Origin: a virus
Reading direction: 5' to 3' (one strand)
IMG/VR virus record: IMGVR_UViG_3300035070_002684
Span: 1 to 21,893 of that record
DNA length: 21,893 nucleotides
How positions within the stretch are numbered: position 1 is the first letter of the stretch; each line of letters starts with the position of its first letter. Made by a program: the position numbers and the translations under genes. Positions 1 to 4,654 of the stretch are shown here, piece by piece. The notes below the pieces were generated by a model, which was not told the origin of the DNA, did no database searches, and worked only from the letters and a program-made list of their open reading frames with translations.

Positions 1-1
1 G

Positions 2-625
2 CCTTCAGAATCTATCTTTGCAAAAGCTGTGGATTCTAGAGCAGGGATTCAATACAAGAATCTACATGAAAACCAATGCAGTGAAGGGGAGCTTTCTTCT
101 GTTAAATACGCTGGAGAACTTTTAAGAGTAAAGAAGTTTTTTCATGAAGATCAACCTGGAATGAGCCTTTCAGCAATCGTATCAAAAGCAAGAATGCACT
201 GCTTAGCTCATGGCATTGATATAATTTATGTAGACTACCTCACCCTATTGAAGTCTGATAATAAACAGATCAACAAGCACTTACAGGTAGACGAGCTCTC
301 AAAAGGTTTACAGTACCTGGCCAGAGAACTAGAGATACCTATAGTTTGCTTAGCTCAGCTAAATAGATCAGTAGATAGCAGAACATGCAAGAGGCCAAAC
401 AAGTCCGACTTCAGAGAATCTGGAAGCATAGAGGAAGACGCTGACACAGTAATTTTGCTCTATCGACCTGGATATTATGACAAGAATGAAAAGCCCAACG
501 TGATGGAAGTCATAGTTGATAAGAATAGAATAAGGGACGACTTAGGAACTGTAAAGCTAGTGCTTAGAGAAGGAAGATTGCAGGAACAAAAACCGATAAA
601 CATTGAGGGACTTTATGACACCTAA
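2..625 (+). CDS. dnaB: Replicative DNA helicase, DnaB family, C-terminal part (5' end outside window)
   Basis: RecA-like motor domain of a hexameric replicative helicase that unwinds DNA at the phage fork using ATP. The frame is open to the window start, so the N-terminal domain and Walker A are missing. Visible family motifs, in order, are a Walker-B-like strand (IDIIYVDYLTLL), the segment ARELEIPIVCLAQLNRSVDS matching the DnaB 'LAKEL..PV..LSQLNR' block, then KRP, FRESGSIEEDADTVILLYR (family pattern 'LRESGAIEQDAD') and VDKNRIRDDLGTVKL (family 'KNRNGPTG'), which includes the arginine-finger region. The usual glycine of KNRNG is replaced (KNRIRDD). A GTG at 29 is not a plausible start, because homology-like sequence continues upstream. 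The stop overlaps the next gene by 11 bases, suggesting translational coupling. Confidence 0.93.
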   Translation, partial: PSESIFAKAVDSRAGIQYKNLHENQCSEGELSSVKYAGELLRVKKFFHEDQPGMSLSAIVSKARMHCLAHGIDIIYVDYLTLLKSDNKQINKHLQVDELSKGLQYLARELEIPIVCLAQLNRSVDSRTCKRPNKSDFRESGSIEEDADTVILLYRPGYYDKNEKPNVMEVIVDKNRIRDDLGTVKLVLREGRLQEQKPINIEGLYDT

Positions 626-785
626 AGAATTAGCAAAAAAAACAATTGAATTGATGGATTTAATAGAAAAAGATTTATATAAGTTTATAACTGGTAACGC
701 CATGGCAGGGCGTAGGGCTAGAGTTAAGCTTATCGAGCTTGAAAAAGTAGGTAAGGAGTTTAGGAAAAAATCCACAAAGGAATAA
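615..785 (+). CDS. Histone H1-like Hc1-type small DNA-binding protein
   Basis: A 56-residue, lysine-rich, all-helical protein resembling the N-terminal domain of the chlamydial nucleoid protein Hc1 (Pfam Hc1 family). The diagnostic segment is a first helix (LMDLIEKDLYK), then GN at residues 27-28, a basic turn (AGRRAR, 31-36), then IELEKVGKEFRKKS (40-53). Chlamydial Hc1 reads GNKAA..RVR...IKLEKVAK.YRKES at the same spacing, from family knowledge. The long KKA-rich C-terminal tail of Hc1 is absent, so this is the folded domain alone. ATG 615 is chosen because GAGGG lies 5-6 bases upstream; an upstream TTG at 603 lacks an SD. It sits between helicase and a putative ssDNA-binding gene. It may bind phage DNA or interfere with the host's own nucleoid protein; this role is inferred. 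Confidence 0.75.
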   Translation: MTPKELAKKTIELMDLIEKDLYKFITGNAMAGRRARVKLIELEKVGKEFRKKSTKE

Positions 786-787
786 GA

Positions 788-1102
788 ATGGAAATAAAAA
801 ACTTTAGAGCCGTAGATCATAAGACGGTGAAGGCAAACTTCAATATTTATATCAAAGCACTAGGTGGACTACACCTAAACAAAATGGTGTTAATGGAAAC
901 CGCTAAAGGAACTTTCGTTAGTGCTCCTTCTCAAAAGTATGAAAAGGATGGGGAGACAAAGTATTTCCCATATTGGGGCTTTGATAAAGAAGAGAACAAG
1001 AGATTTCAAGAGAAAGTGCTAGAACTATTAAAACCATTCTTAGCTGCTACTCCTGAATCTCAACCAGAGCCTACTTCTTATGACAGCGACCTACCATTCT
1101 GA
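788..1102 (+). CDS. SpoVG-like putative single-stranded DNA-binding protein with SSB-type acidic tip
   Basis: A 104-residue protein. Residues about 1-80 follow the SpoVG pattern: a strand with 'VKANFNIYI', then a strand ending in 'GTFVSAPSQ' (SpoVG: FV.MPS), a polar loop with 'KYFPYWGF', and a final helix 'KRFQEKVLELLKPF'. The last residues, YDSDLPF, follow a proline-rich linker and resemble the acidic DxDxPF tip by which bacterial SSB recruits repair and replication enzymes. SpoVG proteins are known nucleic-acid binders. With helicase upstream and a nuclease-like gene downstream, an ssDNA-binding role is likely but inferred. The start has AAAGGA 7 bases upstream, 2 bases after the preceding stop. 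Confidence 0.6.
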   Translation: MEIKNFRAVDHKTVKANFNIYIKALGGLHLNKMVLMETAKGTFVSAPSQKYEKDGETKYFPYWGFDKEENKRFQEKVLELLKPFLAATPESQPEPTSYDSDLPF

Positions 1103-1280
1103 AAAAAATAAGACGATAGCGGAAGTCCTGGAAGATTACAAAAATGGACTTTCGTTTTTAGAAGATTTAGAAATGAAAATAAAGGGATACCATGCACCAA
1201 GATATAGCCCATTATTACCTAGTATCGTACACGGAAAGAGCCGTTCCATTAGAAAAGAAAATGATCTTTCGCACGTTTAA
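1080..1280 (+). CDS. Small hypothetical protein, overlapping both neighbours
   Basis: A 66-residue reading frame that starts inside the 3' end of the SpoVG-like gene (23-base overlap) and runs 89 bases into the next gene. Residues about 8-38 (NKTIAEVLEDYKNGLSFLED...) look like a genuine amphipathic helix. The C-terminal half (PRYSPLLPSIVHGKSRSIRK) lacks pattern and coincides exactly with the overlap with the following gene. There is no convincing SD. It is either a real short gene with a non-essential tail, or the 5' half of a gene whose continuation lies in the +1 frame (see findings). I do not recognise a family. Confidence 0.4.
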   Translation: MTATYHSEKNKTIAEVLEDYKNGLSFLEDLEMKIKGYHAPRYSPLLPSIVHGKSRSIRKENDLSHV

Positions 1281-1548
1281 AGAGATTGAAACCCTCATTC
1301 AAAGAATACACTGTAAGGTTTCAGTGGAAAGAGTAGATTGCGCTGACTTTAATCAGCCAAGCAAGCCCTTTGAAGAGTGGAGAAGAAAAGCAAGTAAAGA
1401 AGTAGACCCAGAAAATCATGATGGGCTTACTAACGAACAATGCTTCTCAGAGCCTCACAATGAGCCTGTATTAAGACAACCTCCCTTGGGAAGGGAAATG
1501 AGCCAAGTAGAAAAGATAAACGCCTTAGAAGGGCTTAAAACAAGCTGA
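1192..1548 (+). CDS. Hypothetical protein, 118 residues
   Basis: Not recognised. The N-terminal half (YYLVSYTERAVPLEKKMIF, then FKEIETLIQRIHCKVSVERV) alternates strand and helix, like a small alpha/beta domain. The C-terminal half is polar and probably disordered. ATG 1192 has AAAGGG about 5-6 bases upstream, and an in-frame stop at 1180-1182 forbids a longer version. It sits in the early plus-strand run between the SpoVG-like and nuclease-like genes. It overlaps the preceding frame by 89 bases, which is long for this compact genome and raises the question of whether the two frames are one protein. Confidence 0.6.
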   Translation: MHQDIAHYYLVSYTERAVPLEKKMIFRTFKEIETLIQRIHCKVSVERVDCADFNQPSKPFEEWRRKASKEVDPENHDGLTNEQCFSEPHNEPVLRQPPLGREMSQVEKINALEGLKTS

Positions 1549-1556
1549 GCAGCCGA

Positions 1557-1751
1557 ATGAAAATAGGCAAGGTAATAGCTAAAGATTCACTCAAGCGCAT
1601 TAGGGAATTTATGATTGATGAATTTGGACAAGAAAATATTAGCCTTACCTTACTTGAATACTCTTCTTTTGATGAAGCAAAACCAAAGGATTTCATTGAA
1701 ACAATGGAGCACTTTGCTAAAAGGTATGGAGTGATAATTAAGTTTAAATGA
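1557..1751 (+). CDS. Small hypothetical protein, 64 residues
   Basis: Not recognised. Visible are two predicted helices (KDSLKRIREFMIDEFG and DFIETMEHFAKRYG) flanking a short hydrophobic strand (NISLTLLEY), ending in a beta-like VIIKFK. The upstream SD is weak. The stop overlaps the next ATG as ATGA, so the two are probably co-translated. Confidence 0.55.
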   Translation: MKIGKVIAKDSLKRIREFMIDEFGQENISLTLLEYSSFDEAKPKDFIETMEHFAKRYGVIIKFK

Positions 1752-2038
1752 ACCCAAGCGAAGATATGTTATTTATGCAGCCAAACAACAACTTTATCAA
1801 ATATTGCCGTGTCTTGCCCTGGCAAGAGGTGACTGAAGACGATGAAAAAAAAGATGTTGCATTGATTGTAATAGATTCAAATATAGGATATACAGTTTTC
1901 CGTGATGGCTCATACATAGAGCTTATTGACTGGTTTCCAGAGTTAGAGGATGCCATTGAATGCGCTGTGGAAAGGCTACATTATGAACACTCAAAACATG
2001 AACTACAACAACAAGAGGGAAGCGATGGAACAGTTTAA
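1748..2038 (+). CDS. Small acidic hypothetical protein, 96 residues
   Basis: Not recognised. The core alternates strands (KDVALIVIDS, IGYTVFRDG, SYIELIDWF) and ends in a helix (DAIECAVERLHYEHSKHEL), then a polar tail. ATG 1748 overlaps the preceding stop (ATGA) but lacks a good SD. ATG 1766 and ATG 1775 are alternative starts giving a slightly shorter protein. The stop lies 11 bases inside the next gene's likely start. Confidence 0.55.
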   Translation: MNPSEDMLFMQPNNNFIKYCRVLPWQEVTEDDEKKDVALIVIDSNIGYTVFRDGSYIELIDWFPELEDAIECAVERLHYEHSKHELQQQEGSDGTV

Positions 2039-2231
2039 ATTTTCAAGTATCAAAGAAAAGAAAGATGAAAAGCTAGCAGTCTTTAAAAGTGCCGCAAGAA
2101 TGGGACTCACTGAGATAAATATCACACTATCCACACAAGTAGAAGATGAATGCGAAGAGTTTCCAACTATGCTAGAAGGATTAAAAAAACAAGCTGCTGC
2201 TGATTTTAAACGCTCACTTCCTTCTTTTTAA
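2025..2231 (+). CDS. Small hypothetical protein, 68 residues
   Basis: Not recognised. It is mainly charged and helical (SSIKEKKDEKLAVFKSAARM, then TMLEGLKKQAAADFKRSL), with one short strand-like segment (EINITLST). The frame is open from 1950, but ATG 2025 is preferred because GAGGG lies about 5 bases upstream, and the earlier codons would only overlap the previous gene. The stop and the next start share TAATG, indicating coupling to the nuclease-like gene. Confidence 0.5.
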   Translation: MEQFKFSSIKEKKDEKLAVFKSAARMGLTEINITLSTQVEDECEEFPTMLEGLKKQAAADFKRSLPSF

Positions 2232-2533
2232 TGACGAAATACAACGCTATTCCCGTATTCATAGACGGCATTAGATTCCCCAGTAAGTTAGAGGGTCGGT
2301 ATTATCAGACGCTTAAGCTCAGGCTTTTAGCTAATGATATTAAATACTTTCTTACTCAAGTACCCTTTAGGCTTCCTGGCGGTATAAAATACGTTTGTGA
2401 CTTCATGATTGTTGAAAATGATAACTCTATTAGATACGTAGACACTAAGGGAGTTGAAACTGCTACTTTTAAATTGAAAAAGAAGCAGGTTGAAGCTCTT
2501 TACCCTGTAAAAATAGAGATAGTCAAGAGATGA
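2231..2533 (+). CDS. DUF1064-family PD-(D/E)xK nuclease-like protein
   Basis: A 100-residue protein with the DUF1064 signature seen in many phages: an N-terminal KYNA (3-6), DGIRFPSKLEGRYY (12-25), a central strand KYVCDFMI (53-60), and VDTKG (70-74) followed by FKLKKKQ. E21, D57 and D71-x-K73 fit the catalytic layout of the PD-(D/E)xK nuclease fold. The family has been linked to phage recombination and repair endonucleases, but its substrate is unproven, so a Holliday-junction or branched-DNA nuclease role is inference. It overlaps the previous stop (TAATG) and the next start (ATGA). Length is typical of the family, so it appears intact. Confidence 0.75.
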   Translation: MTKYNAIPVFIDGIRFPSKLEGRYYQTLKLRLLANDIKYFLTQVPFRLPGGIKYVCDFMIVENDNSIRYVDTKGVETATFKLKKKQVEALYPVKIEIVKR

Positions 2534-2679
2534 AACCAAAGAAAGAGAAAGTAAAGAAAGCTATGGCTAAGGGTAAGCATGGCCTACCCCGCCAAGGCTT
2601 CAATAAAGGTAAATCTCCGACAAACAAAGATTTTACGATCATTTCCACCAGTGGCAAAGCCGATGCTAAGATACGGTAG
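2530..2679 (+). CDS. Very small basic protein, 49 residues
   Basis: A reading frame starting ATGA over the stop of the nuclease-like gene. The protein is strongly basic: MKPKKEKVKKAMAKGKHG, then a glycine/lysine-rich stretch and a polar end. No family is recognised. It could be a nucleic-acid-binding peptide. Support comes from the coupled start and continuous frame; length is too short for statistics. Its last 14 bases overlap the 3' end of the convergent minus-strand gene, and its TAG lies in a hairpin. Confidence 0.4.
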   Translation: MKPKKEKVKKAMAKGKHGLPRQGFNKGKSPTNKDFTIISTSGKADAKIR

Positions 2680-2688
2680 TATCTGCAT
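2663..2688. repeat. Inverted repeat at the convergent gene junction
   Basis: ATGC (2663-2666), a 2-base bulge, AGATAC (2669-2674), loop GGTA, then GTATCT (2679-2684) and GCAT (2685-2688) form a ten-pair bulged hairpin. It contains the stop codons of both converging genes. There is no U-tract on either side, so it is not a classic intrinsic terminator. It may block or stabilise converging transcripts. Confidence 0.45.
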
Positions 2689-2854
2689 ACTCTAAAAGTA
2701 CAGGATTTAAACCTATCTTTTCAATAAATTGCTTGTCTCTATCCGATAGATGTTTCTTGCCTAACCAGTGCGCTATCGTCTCCGCCAACTCATTAGCTGG
2801 CTTAAACTCCTGACGACCGTAGTTTCTTACTTCTATAAGCTTAACTTTGACCAC
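2666..2854 (-). CDS. Small hypothetical protein, 62 residues
   Basis: Last gene of the minus-strand cassette; not recognised. A short basic strand (VKVKLIEVRNYG) is followed by a helix (ANELAETIAHWLGKK), a second helix (SDRDKQFIEKIG) and a hydrophobic end (NPVLLEYAD). I chose the GTG at 2854 because AAAGGAG lies about 7-8 bases upstream, just before the preceding stop, leaving a 4-base gap. An ATG start at 2935 is possible but would overlap the upstream gene by 77 bases. Confidence 0.5.
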   Translation of the reverse strand: MVKVKLIEVRNYGRQEFKPANELAETIAHWLGKKHLSDRDKQFIEKIGLNPVLLEYADTTVS

Positions 2855-2858
2855 TGTC

Positions 2859-3059
2859 TTACTCCTTTCTGCTTTCTTTGTTCTCTCTGATAATGTCATA
2901 AAACATTTCGTAAAGCTTGTCGCATCGAGCTTCATGCCTTTCTGATGAAGTCTTAATTTCCTGCCTCAAGCTATTGAAGCTAGTAGCAAAGTAACCAAGA
3001 ACCCCAGTTAAATACGTGATTACTACCGCATTATCTTTAATTAATTGTGACCAATCCAT
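2859..3059 (-). CDS. Single-pass membrane protein, candidate holin
   Basis: A 66-residue protein with one clear membrane segment near the N-terminus (NAVVITYLTGVLGYFATSF, about residues 10-28). A polar, probably coiled-coil tail rich in E, R and K follows (SLRQEIKTSSERHEARCDK...). Small proteins with this plan are often phage holins or accessory lysis proteins, but membrane-anchored superinfection proteins look the same, and no endolysin gene is visible in the window. The start has AGGAG 8 bases upstream, and that SD overlaps the TAG stop of the preceding gene. The operon is therefore very tight. Confidence 0.6.
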   Translation of the reverse strand: MDWSQLIKDNAVVITYLTGVLGYFATSFNSLRQEIKTSSERHEARCDKLYEMFYDIIRENKESRKE

Positions 3060-3070
3060 CGCCTTTACTC

Positions 3071-3250
3071 CTATTCAAATATTAATAATGCACTATAACT
3101 GACCCTTCCCTCTTCGTCGGAGGTAGTATTATATTTGATATCTATAAGCTTTCTATTGCAACCTCGTTCCGCTAAAACTTTATTCACCATCTTTTGAACT
3201 TCAGTTTCAAAAAACATTTCTCCATATTGGTGTACGTGCTTAATTATCAT
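3071..3250 (-). CDS. Small protein resembling the Cse60 family
   Basis: A 59-residue protein. The segment LIDIKYNTTSDEEGRVSYSA followed by LLIFE resembles the C-terminal half of the small sporulation protein Cse60 family (pattern 'dIkys......ysAlIiY'), preceded by a helix (FFETEVQKMVNKVLAERG). Cse60-like proteins are common in phages and Firmicutes, with no firm function known. ATG 3250 is preferred, with AGGGG about 7 bases upstream. An ATG at 3265 would add five residues and overlap the upstream gene. Confidence 0.5.
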   Translation of the reverse strand: MIIKHVHQYGEMFFETEVQKMVNKVLAERGCNRKLIDIKYNTTSDEEGRVSYSALLIFE

Positions 3251-3252
3251 GG

Positions 3253-3450
3253 CTAGCCCCTGCATTTGTTTTTATACTCGATTTCATACTCGATTTCATA
3301 AGTTATAAACTCTTCAAGTGTGTTAATTGCTTCTTCCTCTGTCATTTCTAAGCGACCAATCGCTTGATTGATATCTCTCTCAAGATTAGTGTCTACAATG
3401 TCCTCGAGAAACTTTTCGGCTTGTTCTATCAACTGTTCTTTACTAAGCAT
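3253..3450 (-). CDS. Small acidic hypothetical protein, 65 residues
   Basis: An acidic, helical protein: LSKEQLIEQAEKFLEDIVD, then RDINQAIGRLEMTEEEAIN, ending in YEIEYEIEYKNK. No family is recognised. The start has a strong AAGGAG 7 bases upstream. The C-terminal YEIEYEIEY is the product of a 12-bp in-frame tandem duplication in the gene. The gene heads the four-gene run 3450 to 2666, and a stem-loop lies in its leader. Confidence 0.6.
   Translation of the reverse strand: MLSKEQLIEQAEKFLEDIVDTNLERDINQAIGRLEMTEEEAINTLEEFITYEIEYEIEYKNKCRG
3274..3300 (-). repeat. 12-bp tandem duplication inside a coding region
   Basis: The 12-base unit ATACTCGATTTC occurs at 3274-3285 and again at 3286-3297, followed by ATA. 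It is in frame and encodes a repeated acidic tetrapeptide at the protein's C-terminus. It is probably a recent slippage product. Confidence 0.7.
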
Positions 3451-3476
3451 TTTATTACTCCTTTACATAGTTTACT

Positions 3477-3501
3477 AGCAGCAACTTAAAAAGCTACTGC
3501 T
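3477..3501 (-). other. RNA stem-loop in the leader of the minus-strand cassette
   Basis: Read on the minus strand, bases 3501 to 3477 form an eleven-pair hairpin with a three-base loop: AGCAG, U, A, G, CUU pair with AAG, U, U, G, CUGCU. Two of the pairs are G-U wobbles, which on the plus strand become mismatches, so the fold fits a minus-strand transcript. It lies about 27 bases upstream of the start at 3450, beyond the ribosome site. No U-tract follows, so attenuation, processing or stability control is more likely than simple termination. Confidence 0.5.
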
Positions 3502-3537
3502 GTGAATATTGTCTAACATTTAGCTAGCTGTTTTGGC

Positions 3538-3834
3538 TTAAAATGCTTGGATTATAAAGCCGTCTGTACCGCTTAGTTCGATTACTTGCGTGTGTTCTCT
3601 TAGCGTCTCAAGGTCGGGATATTCTTCTTTGTCGTATTCCCCTTGAAACTCTTTAAGGTTCTCATACTCTGCATAATCACAGCATAAGGCGATAGGGTCT
3701 AGCTCTAACTCGATTCCCATTTCCTCCTCCATTTCTTCAATGTATTCAAACAACGCTAGCTTGCCGTCATAGCTAAAGTTTTCCCTGTCTCCAAAACTAT
3801 CTATAAAATCGTGACGTGTAACTGTATTTTTCAT
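3538..3834 (-). CDS. Conserved small acidic phage/plasmid protein, unknown function
   Basis: A 98-residue acidic protein. It starts with a short helix (TRHDFIDSF), then FSYDGKLALFEYIEEMEEE and ELDPIALCCDYAEYENLKEF, and ends with a strand pair (HTQVIELSGTDGFIIQAF). I recognise the 'NFSYEGL..LFDYLEE ... ALCC.(F/Y)..Y' pattern from small unannotated proteins on many phages and plasmids; no function is assigned to them to my knowledge. It is the first gene on the minus strand, reading away from the terminase genes. Its SD (GGAG, 7 bases from ATG) sits in a duplicated 13-bp element. Confidence 0.7.
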   Translation of the reverse strand: MKNTVTRHDFIDSFGDRENFSYDGKLALFEYIEEMEEEMGIELELDPIALCCDYAEYENLKEFQGEYDKEEYPDLETLREHTQVIELSGTDGFIIQAF

Positions 3835-3837
3835 TTT

Positions 3838-3864
3838 ATTGCTCCGTTAAAATTGCTCCGTTAA
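3838..3864 (-). repeat. Direct repeat duplicating the ribosome-binding site
   Basis: ATTGCTCCGTTAA occurs at 3838-3850 and again at 3852-3864. On the minus strand this gives two successive TTAACGGAGCAAT copies upstream of the start at 3834, each with a GGAG. Only the nearer copy is correctly spaced as a Shine-Dalgarno. The second may be a slippage copy or an extra regulator/ribosome docking site. Confidence 0.65.
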
Positions 3865-3901
3865 TCTACAGTCTTTCCCTTGCTTTCAGCCCTTTTTACC
3901 T

Positions 3902-3917
3902 CTGTAGAATACTACAG
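3902..3917. repeat. Short inverted repeat in the divergent intergenic region
   Basis: CTGTAG (3902-3907), AATA, CTACAG (3912-3917): a perfect six-pair inverted repeat. A third copy of CTACAG lies at 3866-3871. It could be a regulator-binding site between the divergent cassettes. There is no direct evidence of function. Confidence 0.35.
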
Positions 3918-3938
3918 GCTTTGACCTTTTCGAAACGT

Positions 3939-3966
3939 TTGATTGTTCCTAGCTTAGGCTTATAAG
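3939..3966 (+). promoter_or_regulatory. Candidate sigma70-type promoter for the packaging genes
   Basis: TTGATT (3939-3944), a 16-base spacer, then TATAAG (3961-3966), about 110 bases upstream of the small terminase start. The spacer holds CCTA-GCT-TAGG (3948-3958), a possible operator. The -10 lies in the left arm of an imperfect hairpin (GCTTATA...TATAAGC, 3958-3986). The match is moderate and the intergenic DNA is AT-rich, so chance is possible. Confidence 0.35.
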
Positions 3967-4078
3967 GGTAAGTTATACCTATAAGCATAAAGAAAAACAA
4001 GGCTTATCTACACTTCCACAAAATAAAATAATCCCTTAGAGTTAAACTAAATTTAAATTAGTACTTAAAGAGGGTGAT

Positions 4079-4654
4079 ATGCCTGAGAAAAAAAAGCCTT
4101 TAACTAAAGCCAAAGCTAGGAAGGCAGTTAAGAAGGTGAAAGCTACTGGCACAGCAAAAAAGATTTCCACAGCTAGACCGCTCAAGCCTGGAGAGGGCAA
4201 CCAGAACGCAAGGAAGTGGGACAATGAGAAGCTTGAAGACTTAGCAAAGAGAATGCTTGAGAGTGTCGAAAAGGCAGATTGTTGGAGCCTATGCCAAGTG
4301 GCTAACGAGGTTGATATCCTCCCCAATTACCTGCTTGAACTCGCTAAAAGCTATGATGCTGTTTCTGGGGCATATGCGAAAGTTAAAGGAATCCTAAGCG
4401 CAAGGTACTCCTCTTTAGCTGCTTCGGGTGGAGGGCATGGAGTCTTTGTTATGAAGATGATTCCCTATTACAACAAACAATTCTATGACTTCGATCTTGC
4501 CTTGCTTGAAGCTCAAGAAGACACTAAAGCAAACGTTCGCATTAGAGAAAAGAGAGCGTTAGCCGAAAAGGTTGATGATGGTAACGGTAACGTGCTTGAC
4601 GAGTTTGACGAGTTCTTACAGTGGAAAGCTGCAAAGAAAGCTAGGAGCTTATGA
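4079..4654 (+). CDS. Terminase small subunit (putative) with histone-like basic N-terminus
   Basis: A 191-residue protein called by position directly upstream of, and overlapping (ATGA), the large terminase. Small subunits recognise phage DNA and control the packaging motor. Residues about 1-32 are a Lys/Ala tail (KKPLTKAKARKAVKKVKA) like the tails of bacterial H1-type proteins. Residues about 40-50 hold GEGNQNARKW, a motif often seen at the start of small terminases. A helical core follows (EKLEDLAKRMLESVEKADCW, VANEVDILPNYLLELAKSY), compatible with a helix-turn-helix. The C-terminus is acidic then basic (DEFDEFLQWKAAKKARSL). SD GAGGGTG directly precedes ATG 4079. The family is not certain, since small subunits diverge fast. 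Confidence 0.65.
   Translation: MPEKKKPLTKAKARKAVKKVKATGTAKKISTARPLKPGEGNQNARKWDNEKLEDLAKRMLESVEKADCWSLCQVANEVDILPNYLLELAKSYDAVSGAYAKVKGILSARYSSLAASGGGHGVFVMKMIPYYNKQFYDFDLALLEAQEDTKANVRIREKRALAEKVDDGNGNVLDEFDEFLQWKAAKKARSL

Noticed and set aside
557-820. 87-codon minus-strand frame opposite the Hc1-like gene
   Set aside because: Low-complexity Phe/Ser/Leu protein antisense to two well-supported genes with clear SDs.
3921-3926. TTGACC as a second -35 element in the divergent interval
   Set aside because: No acceptable -10 lies 16-18 bases downstream; the TTGATT/TATAAG pair fits better.
4042-4326. 94-codon minus-strand frame opposite the small terminase
   Set aside because: It has a hydrophobic look only because it mirrors a Lys/Ala-rich coding strand; it lacks an SD and would overlap the terminase promoter leader.
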